A DNA stretch of 64,000 bases from Candidatus Siliceabacter maunaloa (GTDB taxonomy: Bacteria; Actinomycetota; Thermoleophilia; Solirubrobacterales; Solirubrobacteraceae): contig JANDLV010000001.1 in the NCBI GenBank assembly GCA_024330185.1, positions 1 through 64,000 of the forward strand. Direction: 5' to 3'. The notes under the pieces are model-generated. The model made no database searches. It saw only the letters and a program-made list of their open reading frames with translations, and was not told the DNA's origin. Below are positions 10,258 through 20,791 of the stretch, in pieces (positions within the stretch are counted from its first letter, which is position 1; every line of letters starts with the position of its first letter). The translations under genes and the position numbers were made by a program.

Positions 10258-11943
10258 ATGTCCCGCTTGGAAGATTCCGCGGTTGCGCGCAAGACTCGAG
10301 GTGCCTTCTTCACGCCGCCGGCCATCGCGGACTTCTTGGCGCGCTGGGCCATCCGCTCACTCGACGCTCGCGTGCTTGATCCCACCTGCGGCGAGGCGGT
10401 TTTTCTGCTGGCTGCCGCGGAGCGGCTGCGCCGTCTCGGGGTGACTCCCGAGGCGATCGCCGGACAGCTCACCGGCGTAGATCTCCACCAGCCGTCACTC
10501 GACGCGTCGCGCGCGCTTCTGCGTGACGAAGGCGCAGGCTCCCGGTTCGTGAGGTCGGACTTCTTCGATCTGCCGACACCGGCGCAGATCGGGGACCGTA
10601 TCGGCTGGCAGGACGCCGTCATCGGCAATCCGCCTTTCGTGCGCTACCAGGAGCACCGCGGCGATACCCGTCGGCGGTCGGCTACTGCCGCGCTCGCCCA
10701 GGGCGTCCGGCTGTCCGGGATGGCTTCATCCTGGGCCGCCAGCCTGGTGCACGCCTCGGCCTTCCTGAATCCGACCGGCCGCTTGGCCATGGTGCTGCCG
10801 GCGGAACTGCTGACCGTGCAGTACGCCGAGCCCGTTCGCCGGTGGCTCAGGCGGCGCTTCGCAGTCGTCAACCTCGTCATGTTCGAGCGGCTGCAGTTCC
10901 GCGACGCCGAGGAGCACGTCGTGCTCCTCGTGGCGCACGGTACGGGCCCGTGCGACTCGTTCTGCCTCTACCACGTCGATGGCGCGGACGATCTCGTCCA
11001 GATCCATCCGATGGATCCGGTGGGAGCCAATCCGGCGGCCGAGGGCAAGTGGAGCGACCTGACGTTGCCGTTGGACACCCGCCAGCTCTTCAAGAGCGTG
11101 GCCGGCGAGCGGATGGCGCGCCTTGACAGCTACGGCACCCCCGAGTTGGGGACGGTCACCGGCGCCAACGACTTCTTCGCGATCTCCGAGGTGACTCGCC
11201 GCAAGTACGGTCTGACCAACGAGCACGTCAAGCCTCTGAGTCCTCCGGGAACACGCCACCTGAAGGGGCTGAGCTTCACGAGGGCTCAGTGGGAGGAGCT
11301 GAAGCTGGCTGGCGAGCGCGTCTGGCTGCTGCACCCCGAGAAGACCGCCAGGACGAAGGGGCTCAGCGAGTATCTCAAGCTCGGCGAGGAGCGTGGAGTC
11401 CCCGGCGCCTACAAGTGCCAGGTCCGGGAGCCTTGGTGGCGTCCGCCGGCGGTGTCGGTACCGGATCTCTTCTTCACCTACATGTCGCACCGCTATCCGC
11501 GGATGGTGACCAACACCTCTGGCGCCACGCTCGTCAATTCGATGCATGGCATCCGTCTGCGCGGAGACATTCCACGCGAAGCACGCGCTGCGCTGCCACT
11601 GCTTGGTCTCAACTCGGCCACCATGCTCGGGGCCGAGGTGCTGGGCCGGGCGTACGGGGGCGGCATCCTCAAGATGGAGCCGACTGAAGCCGCCAGTCTT
11701 CCCGTCCCCACGACCGAAGCGCTATTGAGTGCGTGGAAGGTGCTCGCTGCGCAGCGCCTCAACCTCGACGCCGCACTTCAGCGGGGCGAGTGGTGGACGG
11801 TCGTGGCGGAGGTCGATCGCGTGTTGCTGAAGAACGTGATGGGCTTGAGCGTCGATCAGGTTGGCGCGATCCGCGACGCGGCGGCCGTGCTTCGTGTCCG
11901 TCGTACCAGGCAGACTGAGCTCAATGGCTCAGCCAAAGCCTGA
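10258..11943 (+). CDS. DNA adenine-N6 methyltransferase (type II system 2)
   Basis: This 561-residue methylase has RKTRGAFFTPPAIADFLARW, then SAM motif I in LDPTCGEAVFL, and catalytic motif IV in VIGNPPFVRYQEH. The NPPF signature and order fit gamma-class N6-adenine methylases of the TaqI/Eco57I kind. The C-terminal half (about residues 290-550) should carry target recognition; it has the HLKGLSFTRAQWEEL and TNTSGATLVNSMHGIRLRG blocks seen in related enzymes. A TAGCTT box at 10241-10246 precedes adjacent GTG (10255) and ATG (10258) starts. The stop overlaps the next gene, a putative nuclease. It presumably protects the chromosome against that nuclease; the site is unknown. Confidence 0.9.
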   Translation: MSRLEDSAVARKTRGAFFTPPAIADFLARWAIRSLDARVLDPTCGEAVFLLAAAERLRRLGVTPEAIAGQLTGVDLHQPSLDASRALLRDEGAGSRFVRSDFFDLPTPAQIGDRIGWQDAVIGNPPFVRYQEHRGDTRRRSATAALAQGVRLSGMASSWAASLVHASAFLNPTGRLAMVLPAELLTVQYAEPVRRWLRRRFAVVNLVMFERLQFRDAEEHVVLLVAHGTGPCDSFCLYHVDGADDLVQIHPMDPVGANPAAEGKWSDLTLPLDTRQLFKSVAGERMARLDSYGTPELGTVTGANDFFAISEVTRRKYGLTNEHVKPLSPPGTRHLKGLSFTRAQWEELKLAGERVWLLHPEKTARTKGLSEYLKLGEERGVPGAYKCQVREPWWRPPAVSVPDLFFTYMSHRYPRMVTNTSGATLVNSMHGIRLRGDIPREARAALPLLGLNSATMLGAEVLGRAYGGGILKMEPTEAASLPVPTTEALLSAWKVLAAQRLNLDAALQRGEWWTVVAEVDRVLLKNVMGLSVDQVGAIRDAAAVLRVRRTRQTELNGSAKA

Positions 11944-12916
11944 CGCACTCAGCGACTTGGACTCCATCCTCGCCGCCTTCGACACATCGGCCTCGCCGTG
12001 GTACTCGGACTCGAGCGACGACGGTGCGCGAAGGTACGACCCAGACCGCGACCTTCTGCGGCGCATCCTTCAGGTGCCGATCGCAGCCGGCTACGCGGGC
12101 GAGCAGCAATCCGGACGCGTAGCCAAGGCGCTTGACGCATGGGTGGCGCACGAGCTCCGTCGCGGAGGCTTCCCCGAGCACGCCGTCTTCCCACGCTCCA
12201 GGCAACCGCGGGTCCTCTCGGGCGAGTTCGCGGCGCTCGAGGCCCAGCTCGACGTCGTCATGGATCTACTGGCGACCGAGGAGGCCAAGCTCAAGGACGC
12301 CGGCGAGGGCACCTACCTGCGTCCGGTGGGATTCCGCCATGCCGTCGCAAAGCTCCGCAAGCGCTCGCCCGGTGGCTCGGATGCGAACATCCTCGGCCGT
12401 TTCTATGTCAAGGAGGTCGATGTCGTCGTCTCCGACTGGCGACGCGGCCCCGACGTCCTGATATCGACCAAGACGCAGTTCAGCAGCTACCTCAACAACA
12501 AGAACAACCGCTACGAGGAAGCCATCGGCGAGGCCGTCAACCTGCGCGATCGCTACCCGATGGCCGCCATGGGCTACGTCTTCCTCGTCCGCGACAACGT
12601 CTTCGAGGAGCGCGCCTTCGAACTCCTGCGCGATCTCCTCGTCCGCTTGCGCAAGCCCGATGGGCCATTCGACGCGACCATGCTGCTCGTCGCCACCTGG
12701 GACGAGCAGCTCAACCTCGACTGGATCGAGGATCCCGCCGACAAGCTCAGGATGCCGGCCTTCTTCACTGACATCCTCGATGCCGTGATGACCAACACTC
12801 CCGTCGATATCCACCAGGAGCTCCGCCGCCGTCGGCTTGGCGAAGAGCCTCAGGGAGGCTTCCCGCCGCCGGAGGATGAGGTCATGCCGGAAACCGCCCC
12901 GCTGCCCGACTCGTAG
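11924..12916 (+). CDS. putative restriction endonuclease (system 2)
   Basis: This 330-residue protein has its start inside the methylase end (20-bp overlap), which is strong evidence of a functional pair. A likely PD-(D/E)XK core is GRFYVKEVDVVVSD followed by PDVLISTKTQFSSYL, giving Asp, then an S-T-K motif with the catalytic lysine. The following helix, NRYEEAIGEAVNLRDRYP, and the strand MGYVFLVRDN are typical of the nuclease fold. The N-terminus (residues 1-90) is probably a DNA-recognition region. The C-terminus is Pro/Glu-rich. The exact REase subfamily is not recognised, and a helper role cannot be excluded. The decayed ATPase gene follows on the same strand. Confidence 0.72.
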   Translation: MAQPKPDALSDLDSILAAFDTSASPWYSDSSDDGARRYDPDRDLLRRILQVPIAAGYAGEQQSGRVAKALDAWVAHELRRGGFPEHAVFPRSRQPRVLSGEFAALEAQLDVVMDLLATEEAKLKDAGEGTYLRPVGFRHAVAKLRKRSPGGSDANILGRFYVKEVDVVVSDWRRGPDVLISTKTQFSSYLNNKNNRYEEAIGEAVNLRDRYPMAAMGYVFLVRDNVFEERAFELLRDLLVRLRKPDGPFDATMLLVATWDEQLNLDWIEDPADKLRMPAFFTDILDAVMTNTPVDIHQELRRRRLGEEPQGGFPPPEDEVMPETAPLPDS

Positions 12917-13679
12917 CGTTACGCAGCTGTCCTGCGTCATGATTCTCCAATCTTCGCCTTCGTGGGTCCCCGCATCGAGGAGGTCCGAAAGGAACTGGTC
13001 GAGGACCAGCGCGCACACCGAGAGACCGAAGAGGCCAAGCGTCTGCGAAAGGAAGCACCAGATTGAGGACATCATCAGCCGTGACTTCGACTCCTTCCGT
13101 CAGCGACTGCAGAGGGTCAAGGCGGCCTCCGCCGGTACAGGCCCGGACGCAAGCGATACTCAGAAGCCGTCCGGCGGAACTGGCGACGACGACTTTTTGT
13201 TCGGAGGAGGAGAACCTGCGACGGTGGTCAGCGAGACGGGTGACGACGGAACGTCGATGGAGGGAACGGCGGCAGCGAGGGGCCCCCGCGTCGTCTCAAC
13301 CCGATGATCGAGCCAGTCGAGGGCGGCGAGGTCGCCGGTCACTACGAGGGCGGGAAAGCGGGCAAGCCTCGTCGGCGGGGTGGCTTCCACATCGAGTTCG
13401 ACAGCCAGGGTCGTGACTCGGCGCGAGCGACCTACCAAACGGAGAAGCGAACGATTTACGTCAATCTGGATCACCCTCAGATCGCGGCCGCGAAGCAGGG
13501 CCGAAGTGCTGAGGACCCGGCGTTTCGCAGGCTGGCCTACGAGGTGGCATTCACTGAGTATGCGATGGCCCTCGCATCGGAGCTCGACAACCGCGGCGAG
13601 TACATTGACCGGTCCGATCGTCGACATCCGGGACACGATCAATCGCGTCGCGCGCGAGGCCGCGCCGCTGTACGCCTAG
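12917..13679 (+). pseudogene. decayed Hsp90/MutL-like ATPase C-terminus
   Basis: Three reading frames encode consecutive parts of one protein. Frame A (to about 13050) gives FVGPRIEEVRKELVEDQ and a charged helix. Frame B (about 13051-13280) gives HQIEDIISRDFDSFRQRLQ. Frame C (about 13285-13606) gives LNPMIEPVEGG, RRGGFHIEFD, RTIYVNLDHPQ and LAYEVAFTEYAMALASEL. After a last shift near 13607 the frame ends in PIVDIRDTINRVAREAAPLY. This matches the C-terminal half of large ATP-binding (GHKL-type) proteins often found next to restriction or phage-defence genes. The ATPase half is missing and three frameshifts are needed, one in a C-rich run near 13278. Sequencing errors could explain some shifts but not the missing N-terminus. 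Confidence 0.72.
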
Positions 13680-13767
13680 CGCCGCTAGCGGCGGATGCGA
13701 CCCCAGGCATCGGAAGGTGGGAGGCCCCTGCCTGGTCCTGAGATTCTTGCTGCCGACGAGCTCCCGC

Positions 13768-14940
13768 TCACCGCGGCAACGGCGCCCCCGCCACCGCAGC
13801 CAGCGCCCCCGCGCAGGCCGCCAGCACCAGCACGAGCACCACGCCCCGGCGCGCGACGAGCAGGAGCGCCGCGCCGCCGGCCAGCACCCCCACCTGCCAG
13901 GCCTCGCTCAGCGCGAGCGTCAGCGGCACCGCGGAGCCGATGATCGCGCCTATCGCCGCGGGGCCCGCGCCGCGCAGGAAGGCCTGGGGCGCCGGGCTGG
14001 CGCGCAGACGGTCGAAGCGGTCGGCGCCCAGGATGATGAACCAGAAGGACGGCGCGAAGGCGACGACCGCGGCCAGCAGCGCCCCGCCGACCCCGGCGGC
14101 GGCGTAGCCGACCACCGCGACCGTGTGCACCACCGGGCCGGGGGTCGCCTGGCCCAGGGCGACCGCGTTGAGGAACTCGCCGTCGGTCATCCAGCCCTGG
14201 CCGACCGCGTCGGCCTGCATGAGCGGGATGATCACGAAGCCCCCGCCGTAGGACAGCGCGCCGACCTTGAACGCCGTCCAGGCCAGCGCGCCCAGCCCGC
14301 CGATCCCCGCGGTGGCCAGCAACAGCGCCACCGGCCAGGCGTGGACGCCGGCCGTCGGCGCGCGGGGCCCCGCGCGGCGCCACGTCAGCTCGGCGAACCC
14401 GCACGCCACCAGCACGAGGGCCAGCCAAACGCCGACGAGCACCGTGGCCGCCGCGCCCAGCACGACGTAGGCGACGAAGCGCACGCGCTCCCGGCCGGCG
14501 GTGCGCGCCCAGCCCGCCGGCAGCAGGCTCGCACCCGCCTGCACGGCCACGGCGGCGACCACCGCGCCCGCCCCCGCGCCGACGCCCAGCACCCAGTCGG
14601 GCGGTGCGCCGAGGAAGAGGGCGGCCAGCGCGATGATCGCCGCCAGGCCGGGCAGGATGAACGCCAGCCCGCCCACCAGCGCGCCCGGGACGCCCCGCAG
14701 CCGCCAGGCGCAGAAGACGGCGAGCTGGGTGGAGGCCGGGCCGGGGAGCAGGTTGGTCGCGGCGATCCCGTGCTCGAACTCCTCCTCGCTGATCCAGCGC
14801 TCGCGCGCCACGCACAGATCGCGCAGCAGCGCGATGTGGGCGGGCGGGCCGCCGAAGCCCACGCAGCCGATGCGCCCCCACTCGCGCAGGACCGTGCGCA
14901 GCGAGGGCGACGACGGCGGTGCGGCGCCGGTGTCGTCCAC
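13768..14940 (-). CDS. chrA: chromate transporter, two-domain ChrA family
   Basis: This 390-residue integral membrane protein is built from two homologous halves. The first has GRIGCVGFGGPPAHIALL, FEHGIAATNLLPGPASTQLA and an FILPGLAAII helix. The second has FKVGALSYGGGFVIIPLM, LNAVALGQATPGPVV and FAPSFWFIILG. The two glycine-rich GFGGP / SYGGG and LLPGP / ATPGP motifs are the CHR family signature. The family exports chromate, and some members may carry sulfate-like anions. About ten to twelve hydrophobic helices are visible. It lies 16 bp after the ABC-F gene on the same strand, so they are probably co-transcribed, though the functions look unrelated. Confidence 0.93.
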   Translation of the reverse strand: MDDTGAAPPSSPSLRTVLREWGRIGCVGFGGPPAHIALLRDLCVARERWISEEEFEHGIAATNLLPGPASTQLAVFCAWRLRGVPGALVGGLAFILPGLAAIIALAALFLGAPPDWVLGVGAGAGAVVAAVAVQAGASLLPAGWARTAGRERVRFVAYVVLGAAATVLVGVWLALVLVACGFAELTWRRAGPRAPTAGVHAWPVALLLATAGIGGLGALAWTAFKVGALSYGGGFVIIPLMQADAVGQGWMTDGEFLNAVALGQATPGPVVHTVAVVGYAAAGVGGALLAAVVAFAPSFWFIILGADRFDRLRASPAPQAFLRGAGPAAIGAIIGSAVPLTLALSEAWQVGVLAGGAALLLVARRGVVLVLVLAACAGALAAVAGAPLPR

Positions 14941-14956
14941 CGCCGAGGAAGACTAC

Positions 14957-16612
<1,656 letters not shown>

Positions 16613-16699
16613 CGGTCCGCAACGGTAGCCGTTGGCGGGTCGCAGGCGGGTGCGGTGCGGACCGCGCGCCACGCGCCCGGAGCTAGGCTGACGGGTGGT

Positions 16700-18010
16700 A
16701 TGGCCACAGTGCTGGATCTCGAGCAGTCGCTGCTCCTCCTGGAGCTCGAGCCTCCCTTCGGCAAGCGCGAGGTGCAGCTCGCGCGCCGGCGGCTGGCCAA
16801 GGTCTGGCACCCCGACCTCGCCCCGCCGGGCAAGCAGCTCGAGCACGAGCGTCACATCAAGGCCATCAACGACGCGGCCGATCAGCTCTCCCGCCTGGCC
16901 GAGGGCTCGCGCGGCGGGTCGGTCAGTGCCAACCACGTCCGGGCCAGCGCGGCAGCCGCGCGCGAGGCACGCGCCGAGGCGGGCCGCCGCGCCTACGAGT
17001 CGCGCATGCGCGAGCAGGAGGTCGGCGCCGACCGCCGCCGCCACGATCCGTTCGCCGGCCAGGTGCCCGACCACTCCGTCGTGCACCGCTACGCGCGCTG
17101 CCTCTCCTACCCCGAGTGGGGCGTGGGGACGGTGACCGGCATCTACTTCACCGGCGAGGGCGACGCGATGCAGCAGTGGGCCCGCATGCGCTTCGCCGCC
17201 GGCGTGCGCACGGTGCCCGCGGGAAGTCTCCAGTTCGTCGACTTCTCGAGGCCCGACCCGGGCGCCGAGCGCGTGCAGCGGTTCGTCACCGCCGCGCAGC
17301 ACGCGATGGCCGAGGGCGAGTTCAAGCTGGCCGCGCGGCGCCTCATCTACGCGCGCGACGCCGAGCCGCAGAACACGGCGGTGCTGCGCCTGATGACACT
17401 GGCCTTCTGGCAGGGCGGCGACCTCACCGCGGCCGCGCGCGCGGTGCGCGACTGGGCTCGCGCCGAGCGCGACCGCCCCGCGCCCCAGCGCTTCGCCGCG
17501 CGCATCTACGAGGACATGGGGGCACTCGACCTGGCCGCCGAGGCGGCCCAGCGGGCCGTCGACCGTGGGCCCGCCGACGCCGGCGCCTGGGAGCGCCTGG
17601 GCCGCCTGCGCCTGCGCCTGTACGACCGCAGGGCGGCGCGCGAGGCGCTCGAGCGCGCGCGCGAGCTCACGCCCTCCGTCGAGGGCCTGCTCGACCTGGC
17701 GCTGGCCTGCCAGCTCGCCGGCGACGTCGGCGGCGAGGTCACCGCCTGCGAGCAGGCCGTCGCCCTGGCGCAGGGCGGCGGGGAGCGTGACGAGGACGGC
17801 ACCGACGATCTCGACGCGGAGCGCGGACCTGCCGCCTCGCTCCTGCCCAGCGCCTGGTCGCGCCTGGCCCACGCGCTCGCGCGCACCGACCGCGCGTCTG
17901 ACGCCGCGCAGGCCTGCGAGTGCGCCCTCGCACTGGGCGAGGACCCCGAGGTCTCAGACCTGCTCGAGCACCTGCGCGCCCTCGAACCGCGCGGGCTTCC
18001 CGCGGCGTGA
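16700..18010 (+). CDS. J-domain-like protein with TPR repeats
   Basis: This is a 436-residue protein. The first 70 residues resemble a J domain, with [19 protein letters not shown] containing the diagnostic HPD that stimulates DnaK-type chaperones. A coiled, Arg/Ala-rich segment follows (about 75-125). Next comes a region with [18 protein letters not shown] and [17 protein letters not shown], which I do not recognise. From about 190 to 430 there are several TPR-like helical pairs (for example [40 protein letters not shown]), a protein-protein interaction scaffold. TAGGCT at 16684-16689 lies 10 nt before the ATG. It is divergent from ettA. A role as co-chaperone is inference. Confidence 0.75.
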   Translation: MATVLDLEQSLLLLELEPPFGKREVQLARRRLAKVWHPDLAPPGKQLEHERHIKAINDAADQLSRLAEGSRGGSVSANHVRASAAAAREARAEAGRRAYESRMREQEVGADRRRHDPFAGQVPDHSVVHRYARCLSYPEWGVGTVTGIYFTGEGDAMQQWARMRFAAGVRTVPAGSLQFVDFSRPDPGAERVQRFVTAAQHAMAEGEFKLAARRLIYARDAEPQNTAVLRLMTLAFWQGGDLTAAARAVRDWARAERDRPAPQRFAARIYEDMGALDLAAEAAQRAVDRGPADAGAWERLGRLRLRLYDRRAAREALERARELTPSVEGLLDLALACQLAGDVGGEVTACEQAVALAQGGGERDEDGTDDLDAERGPAASLLPSAWSRLAHALARTDRASDAAQACECALALGEDPEVSDLLEHLRALEPRGLPAA

Positions 18011-18067
18011 GGAGACGTTCGAAGGATCACCCGCGCTGACCGCGGCGGATCTTCGGTTCCGCCGTGG

Positions 18068-18670
18068 TCAGCCCGCTCCCGGCTCGACCAGCCCGCTCTC
18101 GTAGGCGAGCACGACGGCCTGCACGCGCCCGCGCAGGGCGGCGCACGAAGTGCTCGATGAGGCGCCGCGTCGCCGTCGGCGCCAGCAGCGCCTCGCCGGC
18201 CGCGACGGTGCGAGATGCCGTCGGCGAGCCTGGCCGGCGGACGTCCTTGAGCAGGAAGCCCGCAGTGCCCGCGCGCATCGCCTCGTAGACGTACTCGTCG
18301 ACATCGAAGGTGGTGAGGACCAGGACGCGCGGAGCGTCCGGTCGGGCGGCCAGGCGCCGGGTGGCCTCGATCCCGTCCACGCCGGGCATACGGATGTCCA
18401 TCAGCACGACGTCCGGCCGACGCAGGCGCGACTGCTCGACCGCCTCCCCGCCATCGTGGGCCTCACCCACCACCTCGATGTCCTCGCGCGCCTCGAGCGT
18501 CCCGCCGTAGAGGCGGGTGCGCTCGCGCATCCCGACGATGCCGTGGCCCGGCGAGCCGTTCACCGTGCCGTCGGGGGTCTGACCGTCGGCGTTGGACACC
18601 TCCAGTGTCACCGCGTCTGTCCGGTAGCGCACGACGACCTCGGTGGGGACGGCGCCAGCGTGAGGATCCT
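18068..18670 (-). pseudogene. collapsed sensor kinase-response regulator remnant
   Basis: On the reverse strand the last part of a histidine kinase ATPase domain (SPGHGIVGMRERTRLYGGTL) runs in frame straight into the middle of a receiver domain (EDIEVVGEAHDGGEAVEQ, then PDVVLMDIRMPGVDGIEATR and VLVLTTFDVDEYVYEAMRAG). The kinase catalytic end and the receiver N-terminus with its acidic pair are missing. The shared junction residues LEA suggest deletion between short identities. Further on, the receiver reaches LIEHFVRRP, then most of the LuxR helix-turn-helix is absent, and the domain's final residues RVQAVVLAYESGLVEPGAG reappear in another frame. The upstream part of the kinase is cut where the toxin-antitoxin promoter begins. 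Confidence 0.8.
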
Positions 18671-18701
18671 TGACCGAGCACGCGTTGCAATCATAATGCA
18701 A
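18670..18701 (+). promoter_or_regulatory. toxin-antitoxin promoter and operator
   Basis: TTGACC (18670-18675) and CATAAT (18692-18697) are separated by 16 bp and make a clear sigma-70-like promoter. The -10 ends 6 nt before the antitoxin ATG, so the message should be leaderless. An inverted repeat, TTGCA (18685-18689) and TGCAA (18697-18701), overlaps the -10 region. That is where an antitoxin dimer or toxin-antitoxin complex would repress its own operon. Confidence 0.75.
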
Positions 18702-18703
18702 GC

Positions 18704-18934
18704 ATGCCGAATGTCCTCGTACGTGACCTCCCCGATGACGTCCACGCAGCCCTGCAACGCAAGGCAGCACAACGCCACCAGTCACTCCAGCAGTACCTGG
18801 CCGCGGAACTGCGCCATCTGGCCGAACGACACCAGCTGAGCGACGTCTTGGACGAACTCGAAGCACGCGATGGCGGCGGTCAGGTGGGGCTGCGTCAGGC
18901 CGCCGAGGACCTCGGCGATGAGCGCCGACGGTGA
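18704..18934 (+). CDS. FitA/VapB-type antitoxin
   Basis: This 76-residue protein has a ribbon-helix-helix N-terminus, MPNVLVRDLPDDVHAALQRK, then HQSLQQYLAAELRHLAE. FitA-like antitoxins begin this way, with VRDLPDDVH as the DNA-binding strand and turn. The C-terminal tail (about 50-76) is charged and should wrap the toxin. Its stop overlaps the PIN toxin start (GTGA). It should bind the inverted repeat in its own promoter. The pair is intact although the DNA on both sides is decayed, which fits an addiction module that has persisted in a degrading segment. Confidence 0.9.
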   Translation: MPNVLVRDLPDDVHAALQRKAAQRHQSLQQYLAAELRHLAERHQLSDVLDELEARDGGGQVGLRQAAEDLGDERRR

Positions 18935-19326
18935 TCGTCGTCGATGCGTCAGTCCTCGCCAATGCGCTCGCCGACGACCAGGAGCACGGGCGCATCGCGC
19001 GCAACGAGCTTCGTGCGGCCGGTGACCTCGCGGCGCCCGACCTGATCGACGTCGAAACGGTTGCCGTGCTTCGCAAGCGCTGGCTGGCCGGCACGATCTC
19101 CGACGAGCGCTTCGATGCCGCCGTCGGTGATTTGAAGCGACTGGACTTCGACCGGGTCCCGACGCTGCGGTTGATGCGCCGCGCATACGAGCTGCGCGCC
19201 AACGTCACCGCCTACGACGCGACGTACGTAGCGCTCGCGGAGGCCCTCGAGCGCGAACTGCTCACCGCAGACCAACGCCTTGCCAACGCCACCGGACCTC
19301 GATGCGCCATCCGAGTCCTGCCTTGA
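18931..19326 (+). CDS. vapC: PIN-domain toxin, VapC/FitB family
   Basis: This 131-residue PIN ribonuclease has the acidic metal-binding residues in MIVVDASVLANAL (first Asp), DLIDVETVAVLRKRW (Glu), AYDATYVALAEAL (Asp) and LLTADQRLA (Asp). VapC-family toxins cleave tRNA or rRNA when freed from the antitoxin. Length is normal for the family. GTG start overlaps the antitoxin stop by 4 nt, so the two are translationally coupled. The target RNA cannot be told from sequence. Confidence 0.93.
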   Translation: MIVVDASVLANALADDQEHGRIARNELRAAGDLAAPDLIDVETVAVLRKRWLAGTISDERFDAAVGDLKRLDFDRVPTLRLMRRAYELRANVTAYDATYVALAEALERELLTADQRLANATGPRCAIRVLP

Positions 19327-19388
19327 ACGGCGGTGGTTGGCCGAGCACGCCGTCGACCTCGCGGTAACGGGATCGCTCAGCGGCGCAG

Positions 19389-19600
19389 CTACGTGACGCC
19401 AGGCTGGCCGTGTAGTACGTGCGGGCGAAGCGGGGCCTGGTGTCGCTCTCGCCGCAGCTGCAGGCGCACAGGCTGCCCGTCAGTTGCCAGCAGCGGTGTG
19501 CCCGTCCCCAGCGCGACCGGTGCGATGAGCAGCTCGAGCTCGTCGACAGCCGGCGGCCAGCAGTGAGCGCATCAGGCGTGTCTACCGGTCCATCAGCATC
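19389..19600 (-). pseudogene. RibD C-terminal/dihydrofolate reductase-like remnant
   Basis: The reverse strand encodes VDELELLIAPVALGTGTPLL followed by ATDGQPVRLQL, ending at a stop at 19389-19391. This matches the strand-loop region near the C-terminus of RibD_C/dihydrofolate reductase-like proteins (usually VDEL-x-L-xx-APVxLGxGxxLF). Upstream, SLLAAG sits in another frame, as expected from a one- or two-base loss just before VDEL. Nothing earlier in the family pattern can be followed, and no start is present. It lies between the toxin-antitoxin pair and another broken gene. The match is short, so confidence is moderate. Confidence 0.5.
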
Positions 19601-19680
19601 TCGTCGATGGAGCCTCCCGTTGCGATGACCGCCAGAATCCGCCCTACGCGGGGCCGGGGAGGATCCCAACGCAGACCGAC

Positions 19681-20094
19681 TCAGTTGCCCGCCGTCTCTT
19701 TGACGTAGGAGGCGGTCTCGGTGATCTTGGCGTTCTTGCCGTGTCCGCCGAAGCGGTACACGTCGCAGAACTCCTACCTCGACGCGCTGTCGAGTTCGAT
19801 TGCGCCGTTGACGGCGGCCGTCGCACCATGGGTAATGATCGTGTTGATCACCAGCCGCGCCACATTGTCGGCGGCGGTCTCCGTCACGGACCGCTCGAAC
19901 TCGCTCCTCCCCTTGAGGACCCGCTCGCCGACGCGGTCCCATCTGATCTCATCGGATACCGCGCCCGCGACCCCCTCGAGATCGCCAGAGACCCACGCCA
20001 CGCTGAAGTCGCGTATCGCTTCAGCGGCGGTTGACGGAGAGAAGCCCCGCTCATGAGGCGGGGTTACCTGGGCGCGACTTGCCTCTGTCCGCAC
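19681..20094 (-). pseudogene. frameshifted SnoaL-like (NTF2-fold) gene
   Basis: From 20094 the reverse frame encodes AAEAIRDFSVAWVSGDLEGV, DEIRWDRVGERVLKGRSEF and ITHGATAAVNGAIELDSAS, then hits a stop at 19774-19776. Immediately after, in the next frame, the same protein continues as EFCDVYRFGGHGKNAKITET and ASYVKETAGN with its stop at 19681-19683. The two halves join to one SnoaL/NTF2-like small-molecule-binding domain with the terminal strands in the second frame. One indel near 19775-19785 is enough to break it. Recent loss is likely because both halves remain well conserved. A sequencing error would make the gene intact. Confidence 0.72.
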
Positions 20095-20113
20095 CGGCGC
20101 ATACGGTCCGCCT

Positions 20114-20782
20114 GTGCGCCTGATCGTCGCCCGCTGCGAGGTCCGCTACTCGGGCCGCCTGAACGCCGTGCTGCCCGAGGCTTTGCGGCTGCTGATGCTC
20201 AAGGCCGACGGGTCGGTGATGGTCCACGCCGACACGGGCGGATTCAAGCCCCAGAACTGGATGACGCCGCCGGCGGTCGTCGAGGAGTCGCCCGGGCGCA
20301 TCGTGGTGCGCAAGCTCAAGGACGACGACCGGCTGGACATCGCCATCACCGAGGTGCTCTCCGATGTCACGCACGACATGGGCGAGGCCGCGGCGCTGGA
20401 GAAGGACGGGGTGGAGGCCGACCTGCAGGAGCAGCTCGCCGCGGCGCCGGGCTGGTGCGGCGAGGGGCTTCGTCTCGTGCGCCGCGAGTGGCCAACCGAC
20501 ATCGGCCCGGTGGACCTGATGTGTCGCGACCCCGGCGACGGCTGGGTGGCCGTGGAGATCAAGCGGGTGGCCACCATCGACGCCGTCGAGCAGCTCACGC
20601 GCTACCTGGAGCGCATCCGCCTCGATCCCGAGAAGGCCGGCTGCGCCGGGGTGCTGGCAGCAGAGCGGATCAAGCCCCAGGCGCGTGTGCTGGCCCAAGC
20701 GCGCGGCCTGCGCTGCGTGGAGGTCGACCTCGCCGTCCTGCGCGGCGAGCGCGAGCCCGACCTCACGCTGTTCGCGGCCTGA
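20114..20782 (+). CDS. nucS: mismatch endonuclease NucS/EndoMS
   Basis: This 222-residue nuclease has the N-terminal dimerisation domain VARCEVRYSGRLNAVLPEAL and FKPQNWMTPP. The C-terminal RecB-like catalytic core has VDLMCRDPGDGWVAVEIKRV, with the Asp and the E-x-K active site, then QLTRYLERI. EndoMS cuts both strands at G:T, G:G and T:T mismatches and replaces MutS/MutL in most actinobacteria, so it supports the taxonomic placement. GTG start at 20114 is preceded by TACGGT (20102-20107), 6 nt away, predicting a leaderless mRNA. It is divergent from the broken SnoaL-like gene. Confidence 0.96.
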   Translation: MRLIVARCEVRYSGRLNAVLPEALRLLMLKADGSVMVHADTGGFKPQNWMTPPAVVEESPGRIVVRKLKDDDRLDIAITEVLSDVTHDMGEAAALEKDGVEADLQEQLAAAPGWCGEGLRLVRREWPTDIGPVDLMCRDPGDGWVAVEIKRVATIDAVEQLTRYLERIRLDPEKAGCAGVLAAERIKPQARVLAQARGLRCVEVDLAVLRGEREPDLTLFAA

Positions 20783-20791
20783 CCGTTGCTG

